From positions 1 to 25,420 of the IMG/VR virus record IMGVR_UViG_3300031507_000128: 25,420 bases of DNA. One strand, written 5' to 3'. A program made the position numbers and the translations under genes. The DNA is from a virus. This document shows positions 15,955 through 23,611 of this stretch, in pieces. Within the stretch, counting starts at the first letter, position 1. Every line of letters begins with the position of its first letter. Under the pieces are notes generated by a model that did no database searches, was not told the DNA's origin, and saw only the letters and a program-made list of their open reading frames with translations.

Positions 15955-18486
15955 TTACCTCGCCGCCAGCCGGCCGCGCTGATTGAGCACGCGGCTGGTG
16001 GCGCTGCCGGGATTGGCCGCGTTCTTGGCGGTGATCGAGTCGACGAACACGGTGAGATCGAGCCCGCCATTGTCATTGTTGCGCTGCTGGGTCTGGCCGG
16101 CGCGACTGGAATCCTCGATCATGTTGACCGTGACCTGCGGCGCCTGCGCGCCATAGGCCTGCGCCATCTGGCCGGGCCAGCCGACGACCTCGCCGCGTTT
16201 CGCGATGATCGGCACTTCGTCGCCGACGATGCCACCATCATGCATGCGCCGGGCTCCGGCAAACGCCGAAAAGTCGACGGTCCGAGTGGGCATGCCGGGA
16301 TCGCCGACCACGCCGCCGGCATGGTGGATCGCGGCGATCGCATCGAGACCTGCCGTCGGCGCCGCGGCGCCGCCGCCGAACCCGAGCACGCTGCCGAGGC
16401 TGAAGCCGCTCCCGGAAATCGTGTTCTGCAGCGCCTGCATCAACGGCTGCACGATCATGATCTTGATCACCATCTGCTCTATCGCGGTCACGATCGCCTT
16501 GCCCATGTTGGTGAAGGCGTCGCCGGCGCTCTTCGCCCCCGAGACGATGTCAGTCAGGCCCTGCGTCAGGTTGCTCTCGATCGACGACGAGATGTCGTGA
16601 AAGGCATTGTTGAGCCGGATGCCGGCCGCATAAGTCGAGTTCAGCGCCGCTGGCACGTCGTTGCCGTAGATGCCCTTGAGCTGGGTCGCGATCTGAACAT
16701 CCTCCTGCGACAGGAACGCGGTCTTGCGGCCGAACTCGATCTGGCTGACCTGGCGCGCCTTGGCCAGCGCATCCGCCGCGGCGCCGGCCTGCTGGCCGAG
16801 CCCGCTCATCTCGGCCTTCAGCTTCGCAGCCTCCGGGGTCAACCCGTCCTTCATGCCGGCCGCGGTGAGTTGGGCGATGATCTTGAACTTCTCCTGTTCG
16901 CCGGCGGCGTCCGAGACCGCGAGCGACGCGGCCTTGGTGGTCTCGATATATTTCAGGACGGATTCGGTGGCGCGGTCGTAGGCCGAGGTATCGGGCTTGG
17001 CCGCATTGGGGTCCTTCGAGACATCCGGGAAAACCTTGTTCTGGATGCCGTTGAGCTGATCAGTCGCTGCGGCCACATTGGCTGGATTCGAGAGCCCGCT
17101 CGCCAGCCGCTGCCGCGCCGCCAGCATGGCCATATCGGCCGGATTCGAGGAAATGCCGAGCGAAGCCTCCGACGCCGCGCGGCCCTCCGGAGTCGTCGTC
17201 AGATTCATGAAGGCGGTCGCACCGCGGTTCATCTGCGTTTGGAACCAGCCCGGCGCTTCGCCGAGCTTGCTCATCATCTTCGAAATCCAATCGAATGCAG
17301 TCGCCATGCTCTCGACGATATTCACCCAGGCCTCGCGCATGGCGATGCCGGCCTGCGTCAACAGGTCCTGGATCGGATGCCAGCGCTCGCTCAGGATCTT
17401 CTCGGCGGCGTCGAGCCGGTTCTGCAATGCGACCGCGTTATCGATCGAGGCCTGCGAAATCAGATCGCTCGATTTGATCTCGTTGGCAGAGGCCAGCATC
17501 TTGCTCAGATAGTCGGAATCCTTGGCGAGGTTGGCGGCGACCCCGTCGCCGAGGAAGGTCTTGGCGACGTCGAGCGCGGCCAGGCGTTCGCCCTTCTGCA
17601 TGGCCTGATCAATCAGGCTTGAGATCGCCTGAACCCGCGCCTCGATCGTGTTGGCGCTCGACAGTTGCCCGATGCCGGAATTGCCACCGAAATTACCGGC
17701 CTTCAGCAAATCGCTAAGCCGGTTCTGCGCCGAGGTGCCGCCGAGCTGGTCTGAGGTGGCGTCGCGCAGCTTCGCGAGCGCCGCCGTCAAGGCATCGACC
17801 GGCAATCGCGCATCGGCCGCCGATTTGGTGATGCGCTGGAAGAAATCGGTCGAGACGCCGGAGGCGACGGCCTTCTCCGATAGCGCGACATATTCGGCGA
17901 GCTTCTCGCCGCCGAGCCGCCAGGCCTCGCCGACATCTTCGATGCCCTTGACCGCGAGCGTGAACCACCCGACCAGTCGCAACGCGGGCGACAGGAACGA
18001 CAGCAGCGACGTCACGGCCGTGCCGATGGTTGGGCTAAAGGCCTCCATGGCGACGCCGGCGGAGCGGACACCGGACGTATAGGCGAGCATGCTGGGGCTT
18101 GCCTTCTCCGCCGCACCCGCGAGCGCGATCAGCCCGGTGCCGGCATAATTGGTCGCGGTCACGATGCCAGCCGCCACCGCCGCCAGCGCCGTGTTGGCGA
18201 CGCCCAGTGCGGCCGGCGCCATCTCGTTGACGACGCCCCGGAATGCCGGCGAGAACGCATAGGCAGCCTCCGCCGCCTGGCGTAGATGGTTCGCCGCGGT
18301 CGCCGCGCCCTCGCCGGTGATGCGAAAGCCCTCGGCATTGTCCTGGGAGATCGCCCGGCTCCTGGCCAGGTTGTCATTCGCCGCCTGAATCGAGGCCGTC
18401 AACCGATTGAGCGCAGCCGTGGCGTCATCGACGCCGTCGGCCCTGCCCTTGATCGTGACGTTGCGGATGACATCGAGTGAAGGCAT
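15955..18486 (-). CDS. H: Tail tape measure protein (843 aa)
   Basis: Sets tail length and is ejected into the host with DNA. Evidence: large size, overall alpha-helical Ala-rich composition, hydrophobic segments (about residues 90-125 and 165-182), and repetitive Ala/Gln/Asp/Leu helices. The C-terminal domain is typical of lambda-type tape measures: an SIESNLTQGLTDIVSGAKSA block (about 640-660), then a Gly-rich part and GARRMHDGGIVGDEVPIIAK. It directly follows the G/GT chaperone gene, its known partner in assembly. At about 1.5 angstrom per residue, the family rule of thumb, this predicts a tail of roughly 125 nm. The ATG (18484-18486) overlaps the GT stop as TGATG. It is intact and without frameshift. 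Confidence 0.9.
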   Translation of the reverse strand: MPSLDVIRNVTIKGRADGVDDATAALNRLTASIQAANDNLARSRAISQDNAEGFRITGEGAATAANHLRQAAEAAYAFSPAFRGVVNEMAPAALGVANTALAAVAAGIVTATNYAGTGLIALAGAAEKASPSMLAYTSGVRSAGVAMEAFSPTIGTAVTSLLSFLSPALRLVGWFTLAVKGIEDVGEAWRLGGEKLAEYVALSEKAVASGVSTDFFQRITKSAADARLPVDALTAALAKLRDATSDQLGGTSAQNRLSDLLKAGNFGGNSGIGQLSSANTIEARVQAISSLIDQAMQKGERLAALDVAKTFLGDGVAANLAKDSDYLSKMLASANEIKSSDLISQASIDNAVALQNRLDAAEKILSERWHPIQDLLTQAGIAMREAWVNIVESMATAFDWISKMMSKLGEAPGWFQTQMNRGATAFMNLTTTPEGRAASEASLGISSNPADMAMLAARQRLASGLSNPANVAAATDQLNGIQNKVFPDVSKDPNAAKPDTSAYDRATESVLKYIETTKAASLAVSDAAGEQEKFKIIAQLTAAGMKDGLTPEAAKLKAEMSGLGQQAGAAADALAKARQVSQIEFGRKTAFLSQEDVQIATQLKGIYGNDVPAALNSTYAAGIRLNNAFHDISSSIESNLTQGLTDIVSGAKSAGDAFTNMGKAIVTAIEQMVIKIMIVQPLMQALQNTISGSGFSLGSVLGFGGGAAAPTAGLDAIAAIHHAGGVVGDPGMPTRTVDFSAFAGARRMHDGGIVGDEVPIIAKRGEVVGWPGQMAQAYGAQAPQVTVNMIEDSSRAGQTQQRNNDNGGLDLTVFVDSITAKNAANPGSATSRVLNQRGRLAAR

Positions 18487-19225
18487 CAGTCTGCTTTCTT
18501 GTGGTAGTCGCGAAACGCGGCATCCAGCGCGTGCATCAGCGCGCTGAAACGGTCGAATTCATCACCGGCGATGCGGTAGCGCTCGGCGAAGCGGTCGATC
18601 GACGACCACGGGATCGGGCCAATGGCAAAGCCAGCGTGGCGGTCCGAGGACAGTGACCAGAACGCCGACCACTCGAAGGTCAGATGTCCGAATAGATCCG
18701 GTCTGGTGGCGACGCAGGGCAGCGTCGCAAGATCGGCACCGGCAGCGCGGGCCGCATTGGTGATGCCCTCGAAGGTCTCGCCCCAGTCCAGCTGCCAGAC
18801 CAGGACGTCGATCAGTTTTTTGTTTCGGTTTCCGAAATGGCCTTCTGGCGCTGCGCTACCACCGAGCCTGCATAAGCGCAGCCGGCCTGGAACACGCGGA
18901 AATCCGGATCGAGCAGCAGCTTCTCACCGAGCGCGCGGGTATACGGAATCGGCGTGACGCCGTCGTCCTCGGTCAGGCCCTCGACGTCGAGCACCACCGT
19001 CTCCAGCAGCAGCCTGCCGGCGATGCGGTCCTGGTCGGCCGGCGCGACACCCTCGACCCGCTGCACGCGCGGGATCTCGCGCACCAGCTTGCCCTCGAGC
19101 AGGCGATAGTCACTGTTGTTGGTGCCGCGCGCCTTGATGCGCACGCCAGGCAAGTCAGGGATGTTCTCGACCCAGTCGCCCTGCTCGATGACGGCGGAAT
19201 CGACCTTGATAGCGGAAAGTTTCAT
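18486..19225 (-). CDS. GT: Tail assembly chaperone GT, -1 frameshift fusion (246 aa)
   Basis: Long form of the tail chaperone, made when ribosomes shift -1 at 18815-18821 near the end of the G reading frame. The frame downstream (18486-18815) is open without its own plausible start. After the slip it reads LIDVLVWQLDWGETFEGITN, then SAFWSLSSDRHAGFA, GPIPWSSIDRFAERYRI, and ends in DYHKKAD. The product is 137 residues of G plus 109 residues of T. In lambda and many siphoviruses, G binds the tape measure and the T part recruits tail tube subunits. The product is needed for assembly but is absent from the virion. The TGA of T overlaps the tape measure ATG. The T frame cannot be found as a standalone gene and is easily missed by annotation. 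Confidence 0.85.
18812..19225 (-). CDS. G: Tail assembly chaperone G, short form (137 aa)
   Basis: The zero-frame product: starts MKLSAIKVDSAVIEQGDWVE, has a compact acidic fold typical of tail assembly chaperones, and stops with ETETKN and TGA at 18812-18814, directly after the slippery sequence. GAGG stands a few bases before the ATG (19223-19225). It is the first gene after the embedded tRNA and lies between the tail tube and tape measure genes, exactly the lambda G position. In lambda the G to GT ratio is set by the shift efficiency and matters for tail assembly. No specific family was checked by search. Confidence 0.85.
   Translation of the reverse strand: MKLSAIKVDSAVIEQGDWVENIPDLPGVRIKARGTNNSDYRLLEGKLVREIPRVQRVEGVAPADQDRIAGRLLLETVVLDVEGLTEDDGVTPIPYTRALGEKLLLDPDFRVFQAGCAYAGSVVAQRQKAISETETKN
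18815..18821 (-). promoter_or_regulatory. Programmed -1 ribosomal frameshift site A_AAA_AAC
   Basis: On the minus strand the G frame reads ACA AAA AAC TGA, so the heptamer A AAA AAC has the correct X_XXY_YYZ phase and the stop follows at once. Shifting back one base puts CTG ATC GAC next and opens 109 codons of T. An AGAAGG lies about 19 bases upstream, somewhat farther than the spacing known to stimulate -1 shifting. Downstream, GGTCT and AGACC could form a stem. The stimulators are uncertain; the heptamer itself is unambiguous. Confidence 0.85.
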
Positions 19226-19247
19226 AGGAACCTCACTGGTGAAAACG

Positions 19248-19324
19248 TGGTTGCAGGAGTCAGATTCGAACTGACGACTTCGAGGTTATGAGCCTCGCGA
19301 GCTACCGGGCTGCTCTACCCTGCA
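19248..19324 (-). tRNA. tRNA(CAU), initiator-type methionine tRNA features, 77 nt with encoded CCA
   Basis: A full cloverleaf lies on the minus strand: acceptor TGCAGGG with TCCTGCA (last pair G-U), D stem GAGC/GCTC, anticodon stem CGAGG/CCTCG with loop CTCATAA (anticodon CAU), T arm GTCAG-TTCGAAT-CTGAC, discriminator A and encoded CCA. The length of 77 and the A11-U24 pair are initiator hallmarks, and the D arm nearly matches bacterial fMet tRNA. Unlike a normal initiator, position 1-72 is U-A rather than a C-A mismatch, and the anticodon stem has two of the three G-C pairs (A29-U41 replaces one). It sits 16 bases after the tail tube stop and 22 bases before the G start, co-oriented, so it must be cut from the late mRNA. 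Confidence 0.92.
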
Positions 19325-19340
19325 GGGAAAAGCGGTGTGA

Positions 19341-20786
19341 CTACGGTAACCACCAGAAGCGGCCGATGCTCGCGGTGTAGCCATAGGTGGTATCTCGGAT
19401 GGCTTGGAAGCTCGCGTTGATCATCACATCGGCGTTCTTGCCCGAGACCGACGGCGAGCCCGCCGAGAGCTTGATGCTCGGGAAATCGAACACCAGCGAC
19501 TCGTTGTTGCTGTCGGTGCGGCCGAGCCGGATGTCGAAACTCGTCAGCGTATTGTTCATGATCTTGTCGAGCACGGTCTTGTCGCCGAAATAGCAGTTCA
19601 GCGATCCCGAGGTCACGAACTCGCCGTTGCCGATGCCGATGGCGCCCAGTGAGCCGACCGCCATCTGCCGGCGCAGGTTGTTCTGAAAATCCCACTTCGC
19701 CGACATCACATAGTTCGGCCCGGCAATGGCCGAGCCGGCGAAGCCGATGCGGCCGACATTCGATGCTGTGTTCAGCACGTCATTGGTCGCTGCCGCGACG
19801 TCGGTGGCGCCGGCGAAGCGCGTGGTCTGTACCGCGCCGTCGGAGCCTATATAGGTCTTGGCATAGGTCGCGATCTTCGAGGCGTCGGCGGTGACCGAGA
19901 ACTTGTCGAGCGTCTGGCCGCGCAGATATTCATAAGTGACCGGCGAATGGTCGAGATACTGCCGCTCGATGGTGTTGGAGCGCAAGGTCGAGCCGTTGGT
20001 GAGAAAATCGCCGAGAAACACCTGTAGCGTCTTGCCGGTACCGGCATCGGCGGTCCAGCCCGTGGGCACGCGATCGAGCGTCAGCGAATGCGCGACGGCC
20101 GAGAGGATCCTCACAAAGTCATTGTCGGCCGCGGTGGCGAGCTGGAAGGCGGCCGAGGCGCCGCCGATCTTGCCCCACATCCCCGGCAGAATGCCGAGTG
20201 TGGTGAAATCCAGCGCGGTCGAGGTCAGGTGATTGCCAGAGGTCGCGTCGGCGACGATATCGCCAGAGGCTGCCTGGAAGCCGACGACGCGGATATTCGC
20301 GGCCGCCGGCGGCGAGGCCTCCGCGGTGAAGCTCGAGGCCGGAAACACCACCGATGTCGCACCGCTCGAGGCGACCACGAACAGGCCGTTATTCGCCGGG
20401 GTCGCGAAGCCGGAGGCCAGCACCAGCATCTGCGCCTTGAAGGCGGTACCAGCCGCGACCGTCGCCGTGGTGGTGGTCAGCGCGGTGACCGCCTGCGAGG
20501 GCAGATTGGTCCATGCGCCCTGCAGCGCCTCCTCCATGTCATCGTCCATGGTCTGGAACGACATCTCGCCGGCAACATCGCCGCCGGCCTGCATGCCGAC
20601 CAGGATAAGGTCGGGCACCTGGCGGTCGCTGCGGATCTCGTTGGAGATCACCGTCTGCGGATTGACCGCCAGACTCGAGGAGACCTCGCGAATGCCCTTG
20701 AAGGCCGGCGTGGTCGGCGTGACGCCGAAGGTGGTCTCGCGCACCTTGGCGATGGCAACGCGGTTCGTCGATTGAAGGGCGACCAT
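19341..20786 (-). CDS. V: Major tail tube protein (481 aa)
   Basis: Forms the stacked rings of the tail tube. Starts MVALQSTNRVAIAKVRETTF, has SNEIRSDRQVPDLILVGMQA and GEMSFQTMDDDMEEALQGAW, a central Thr/Ala/Gly-rich insertion (about residues 100-240), and a C-terminal part with GRTDSNNESLVFDFPSIKLS and an ending in FWWLP. This pattern fits the phage tail tube proteins of the Phage_tube_2 type; the family name is given from memory. It is longer than lambda gpV (246 aa), which the insertion may explain as surface domains. AAGGAG stands 7 bases before the ATG at 20784-20786, so the start is firm and a TTG two codons upstream is not used. Directly downstream is the tRNA gene. Expression should be among the highest in the operon. 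Confidence 0.85.
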   Translation of the reverse strand: MVALQSTNRVAIAKVRETTFGVTPTTPAFKGIREVSSSLAVNPQTVISNEIRSDRQVPDLILVGMQAGGDVAGEMSFQTMDDDMEEALQGAWTNLPSQAVTALTTTTATVAAGTAFKAQMLVLASGFATPANNGLFVVASSGATSVVFPASSFTAEASPPAAANIRVVGFQAASGDIVADATSGNHLTSTALDFTTLGILPGMWGKIGGASAAFQLATAADNDFVRILSAVAHSLTLDRVPTGWTADAGTGKTLQVFLGDFLTNGSTLRSNTIERQYLDHSPVTYEYLRGQTLDKFSVTADASKIATYAKTYIGSDGAVQTTRFAGATDVAAATNDVLNTASNVGRIGFAGSAIAGPNYVMSAKWDFQNNLRRQMAVGSLGAIGIGNGEFVTSGSLNCYFGDKTVLDKIMNNTLTSFDIRLGRTDSNNESLVFDFPSIKLSAGSPSVSGKNADVMINASFQAIRDTTYGYTASIGRFWWLP

Positions 20787-20816
20787 GATCAAGCTCCTTG
20801 AAAAAAGGTGTTCAAC

Positions 20817-21224
20817 CTACCTGATGAGATCGAAGCGATAGGTCACGACGAACGGCAGCAGATAGAACACGCCGGAACGGTTCGATTTTTCGAACGCGGC
20901 CGGCGCGGCTTCGAACGTGGAGACGCCGTCGAACTTCTGTTCGCGAAACCAGTCGCGCAGCGTGTCGACCAGCACCATCGCGTCGGTCAGCCCACTCATA
21001 TTGAGGATATGAACGACGAAACGAATGGCGCCGGTCTCCCGGAAGATCGCAGGCCGCGCGCCGACATTGATGCGGTTCTCGTTAGCGACCGGGTATTCGA
21101 CGGTCAGATGCTGCGTCGATGGCAGTGGTGCGGCATCGTTCTCATCGAAGAATGGGCATGCCGACAGGCCCGGCCATGTCGAGAGCCTCGCCTCGACCGC
21201 TGTTTTGACGGCTGCACTCGCCAT
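20817..21224 (-). CDS. Tail terminator-like protein, DUF4128-type (lambda U position, 135 aa)
   Basis: Starts MASAAVKTAVEARLSTWPGL and has PLPSTQHLTVEYPVANENRI and a long helix (SGLTDAMVLVDTLRDWFREQ). Size, alpha/beta pattern and place directly before the tail tube gene match phage tail terminator proteins such as lambda gpU, which cap the finished tail and join it to the head. The DUF4128 assignment is by resemblance from memory. The start ATG at 21222-21224 lies six bases after the preceding stop. Intact. Confidence 0.75.
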   Translation of the reverse strand: MASAAVKTAVEARLSTWPGLSACPFFDENDAAPLPSTQHLTVEYPVANENRINVGARPAIFRETGAIRFVVHILNMSGLTDAMVLVDTLRDWFREQKFDGVSTFEAAPAAFEKSNRSGVFYLLPFVVTYRFDLIR

Positions 21225-21230
21225 CTCGCC

Positions 21231-21854
21231 TCACAGGTCCAAGATGATCGCCGGCTCGGCCACCGGCGGCGGCGAATGCGCCGGATGGTCGACGCCGGGC
21301 ACGGCCAAGAAGGTAAAGCTGATATCGGCGATAGCGCCGTAGCGCTCCCGCGCCAGCGCGGCAACAGCCTGGTACACGCCGTCTGGCGCCTTGCGTGACT
21401 CGCCTGGCCGCCCGTCATGCGGTTCGATCTCCGGCGCGTAGGCCGATAGCGGTGCGAAGACGATGCGGGTCACGCTGGCAGCGATGTCGGCAATCGACGT
21501 TGCGATCCCGTCGACGAAGACGCGGTGCGATTTCTGATAGCGACCGGTCCTCACAGGCGAATGGGCGACTAGCTGCTGTTCGATCCAGGTCAGCATGTCC
21601 GTCTTCAGATCGAAGATGCCGACAATGCTGCCATCTGGTCTGACGCTGTCGAGGTCAGCGCTCTCGCGGCCGTCGACCAGCGTCCGGTAGGGTACGGACC
21701 TCCCGAGGGCCGCGGCGTTGATCGCCTCGGCATCCGCCAGGGCCTGGCGCGCGATCTCGGCGATCGCAGCGCTGACGGCCGCGGGCCCCAACGATTCGGA
21801 TATGATCAAATGCAGATCATCCTGATTGTCGACATCAAAGCTTCCCGACAGCAT
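21231..21854 (-). CDS. Head-tail joining / minor tail protein, HK97 gp10-like (lambda Z position, 207 aa)
   Basis: Starts MLSGSFDVDNQDDLHLIISE. Its central motif, AHSPVRTGRYQKSHRVFVDG (about residues 96-115), is typical of the HK97 gp10-like proteins ('S-P-V-x-T-G-x-x-x-x-S'), which join tail to neck, and it sits in the lambda Z position. A Pro-rich C-terminus (HPAHSPPPVAEPAIILDL) follows. The chosen ATG (21852-21854) overlaps the preceding stop as TGATG; a GTG four codons earlier would overlap more. Function is inferred from motif and order. Confidence 0.75.
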   Translation of the reverse strand: MLSGSFDVDNQDDLHLIISESLGPAAVSAAIAEIARQALADAEAINAAALGRSVPYRTLVDGRESADLDSVRPDGSIVGIFDLKTDMLTWIEQQLVAHSPVRTGRYQKSHRVFVDGIATSIADIAASVTRIVFAPLSAYAPEIEPHDGRPGESRKAPDGVYQAVAALARERYGAIADISFTFLAVPGVDHPAHSPPPVAEPAIILDL

Positions 21855-22159
21855 CAGACCGCCCACATTTTCCAGACCAGGCCTTCCTCATCGTCGAGCA
21901 TTGGCCGGCTGGACACGACGGCGGCTCGTCCGCCGAAGGTGAAACGATCGCCATGCGCCGGCGAGGCGGCCTCGGTCTTGCGCACTTCGATGGTGATCTG
22001 GCCCGCGATCGGCCGGCCATCGTCCGGGCGCGAACCTGCATCGCGGAGGTCGACGATGATGATGATCGGCGTCGGACTATCGTTATAGGTCGCCGAGCGC
22101 CCGAATTCGGCGAAGGCGTCGTCGATTGCGATCTGGGCGACGTCTGAAGCGTATCCCAT
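21854..22159 (-). CDS. Head-tail joining protein, lambda FII-like (101 aa)
   Basis: Starts MGYASDVAQIAIDDAFAEFG with SATYNDSPTPIIIIVDLRDA and a C-terminal FTFGGRAAVVSSRPMLDDEE. The size, beta-rich character and the F-G-R-x-A-x-Y start are those of the gpFII / Phage_attach-like head-tail joining proteins, which form the ring to which the finished tail binds. It lies between the small gene after the capsid gene and the Z-like gene, which is the FII position. Its TGA overlaps the next ATG. The start ATG is at 22157-22159. Confidence 0.75.
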   Translation of the reverse strand: MGYASDVAQIAIDDAFAEFGRSATYNDSPTPIIIIVDLRDAGSRPDDGRPIAGQITIEVRKTEAASPAHGDRFTFGGRAAVVSSRPMLDDEEGLVWKMWAV

Positions 22160-22163
22160 TGCG

Positions 22164-22421
22164 TCAGACCCTGATCACGACAATGTCGAGCCAGGTCTCG
22201 ACGGACAGATCAAACTCGACGATGCCGTTACCTCCGGTCAGCCGTGATCCGCTGACATGGATTTCGACTTCGCTGGCTTTGACCGCATAGCGTCCGGGGC
22301 CGAGCCGCATCTGCAGCGGCGGCGTTGCGAGCGGTGCAGCGGGTTGTGGCGTTTCAATGATTGGCAATTCGGCCGCCGCGCCCGCGGCACTGACTAACCG
22401 ATCATTCTTTTTCTTGCTCAT
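22164..22421 (-). CDS. Small hypothetical protein between capsid and joining genes (85 aa)
   Basis: Starts MSKKKNDRLVSAAGAAAELP, a basic N-terminus followed by a Pro-rich linker (IETPQPAAPLATPPLQMRLG) and a short beta-rich C-terminal part (about residues 42-85). In lambda this slot belongs to FI, a small DNA-packaging accessory protein; size and Pro/Ala-rich linker are compatible, but sequence similarity cannot be claimed. GAGGGG precedes the ATG (22419-22421). It is separated from the capsid gene by the hairpin at 22442-22472, so its level may be lower than that of the capsid gene. Confidence 0.65.
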   Translation of the reverse strand: MSKKKNDRLVSAAGAAAELPIIETPQPAAPLATPPLQMRLGPGRYAVKASEVEIHVSGSRLTGGNGIVEFDLSVETWLDIVVIRV

Positions 22422-22441
22422 CGTGCCCCTCTATAAACAGC

Positions 22442-22472
22442 AAACCCGCCACAGGTCGCCCTGGGCGGGTTT
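22442..22472 (-). terminator. Strong hairpin after the capsid gene (attenuator, terminator or 3' stabiliser)
   Basis: A 13-bp stem (AAACCCGCC + CAGG pairing with CCTG + GGCGGGTTT) has a GCGA tetraloop on the minus strand and one bulged base. It is followed by GCTGTTTATA rather than an uninterrupted T run, so termination is probably partial. It begins 29 bases after the capsid stop. Such a hairpin would let a large excess of capsid message be made or preserved over the downstream joining and tail genes. Confidence 0.7.
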
Positions 22473-22500
22473 CGAACTTGCTCGCATGGCTCCCGGGTCG

Positions 22501-23547
22501 TCAGTCGGCTGCAGTCCGTTTGCCGCTGAGGAGCGCGCCGGGCATGGTGCAGACCGCGAGCGGATAGGAAAATGTCTCGACATCGGCCCACATGTCGCGC
22601 TTTTCGTCGAGCACGATCCAGGAATAGGTCGGCATCCCCAGCGTGTTGACGAATTCGAACCGCGGCGGCGGTGCATAGGCAATCTGGAAGATGCCGGCGT
22701 TGACGGGGAAGAACTTCGCCCTGGTCGAGGGAATGCCGACGACCGGCGTATCCGTGGTGTCGCCGTCATCGGTCGAGCGATAGTTCGACCAGGTGATGTC
22801 GCCCCACTGGAAGTCCTTCCAGGCGTTGCCGCCGCGCAGCTCGACCGCGGCATTCCAGTTCAGGAAGGTCTGCCGCACTTCCGGATGCGCGGTCAGCGCG
22901 TCCCAGAATTTGTCGCCCACGACCGCGTTGATCCGGACGTTATCGCCGCCGACGCCGAGCAGGCTGCGCTTGATATGCCGCACAACCTGATTGCACTGCT
23001 GCCGGAGGATACCGGACGCGGGGGTCGCGTTCTGCAGGTCGAAGTTGACCTCCGCGCCCTGTGCCTGGCCAAATTCCGCGTTCCAGTCATAGATCACGCT
23101 GCCGTCGGCATCGAGCAGCTTGCCCTGGATGACGCCGAGGCGCCAGTTCTCCCTGGTCAGCTCGACATCGTTCTTGATGAGCTGCTGGCGGCGAGCGACC
23201 TCGCTCATCAGGGACTTCATCTCGGTCTCAGAGCCGAAGGCGCGGATGTTCTGCAGCTCGTCGGCCATGATCCTTGACCCCTCGCCGAGCGTTCTGGTCC
23301 TGAAGGCGCGCGCATTGCGCTGTTCGGCGCCGCGCGCTTTCGGCGCCGCCGCACGCTCGGTGGTCTGAATCAGGGCTGGTGCGTTCGAACGCTCCTCGAT
23401 CCAAACCGCTGTGGTACGGACCGGCGTGTCGTTGAACAGCCCCGGAACCGTGCCGAGGTACTGCGGGAGATAGCCAAGCTTGTCGACAGCCTGGGTGAGC
23501 GAGACGGCCGAAAACGCGTCCGCCCGGAATGCATCCATTGTGATCAT
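22501..23547 (-). CDS. E: Major capsid protein, lambda gpE family (348 aa)
   Basis: Builds the icosahedral shell. Starts MITMDAFRADAFSAVSLTQA with VDKLGYLPQYLG, the typical opening of the Phage_cap_E family. Further family features are the long loop-rich region (TRTLGEGSRIMADELQNIRA), VVGDKFWDALTAHPEVRQTF (about residues 200-220), and a C-terminal FVNTLGMPTYSWIVLDEKRD followed by FSYPLAVCTMPGALLSGKR. The length matches lambda gpE (341 aa). GGAG lies about 9 bases before the ATG (23545-23547), which fixes the start. A longer frame reaching 24012 is only the shadow of the decoration gene. No portal, protease or scaffold gene is visible upstream. Intact. Confidence 0.93.
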   Translation of the reverse strand: MITMDAFRADAFSAVSLTQAVDKLGYLPQYLGTVPGLFNDTPVRTTAVWIEERSNAPALIQTTERAAAPKARGAEQRNARAFRTRTLGEGSRIMADELQNIRAFGSETEMKSLMSEVARRQQLIKNDVELTRENWRLGVIQGKLLDADGSVIYDWNAEFGQAQGAEVNFDLQNATPASGILRQQCNQVVRHIKRSLLGVGGDNVRINAVVGDKFWDALTAHPEVRQTFLNWNAAVELRGGNAWKDFQWGDITWSNYRSTDDGDTTDTPVVGIPSTRAKFFPVNAGIFQIAYAPPPRFEFVNTLGMPTYSWIVLDEKRDMWADVETFSYPLAVCTMPGALLSGKRTAAD

Positions 23548-23611
23548 TGCAGGTCTCCAGAATGGTCGGGCGCGTGCGCCGACGTTAGGGGTGAGACGGA
23601 AAGACGAAACG

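Noticed and set aside
15907-17622. A 571-codon plus-strand open frame, and similar long ones at 12150-13604 and 7751-9097
   Set aside because: They lie opposite the tape measure, J and fibre genes. GC-rich third positions of the real genes keep the antisense frames open; the translations are rich in Arg, Gly and Asp and show no domains.
19318-19327. CCCTGCAGGG palindrome at the tRNA 5' end as a separate regulatory site
   Set aside because: It is explained by the acceptor sequence of the tRNA together with three flanking bases.
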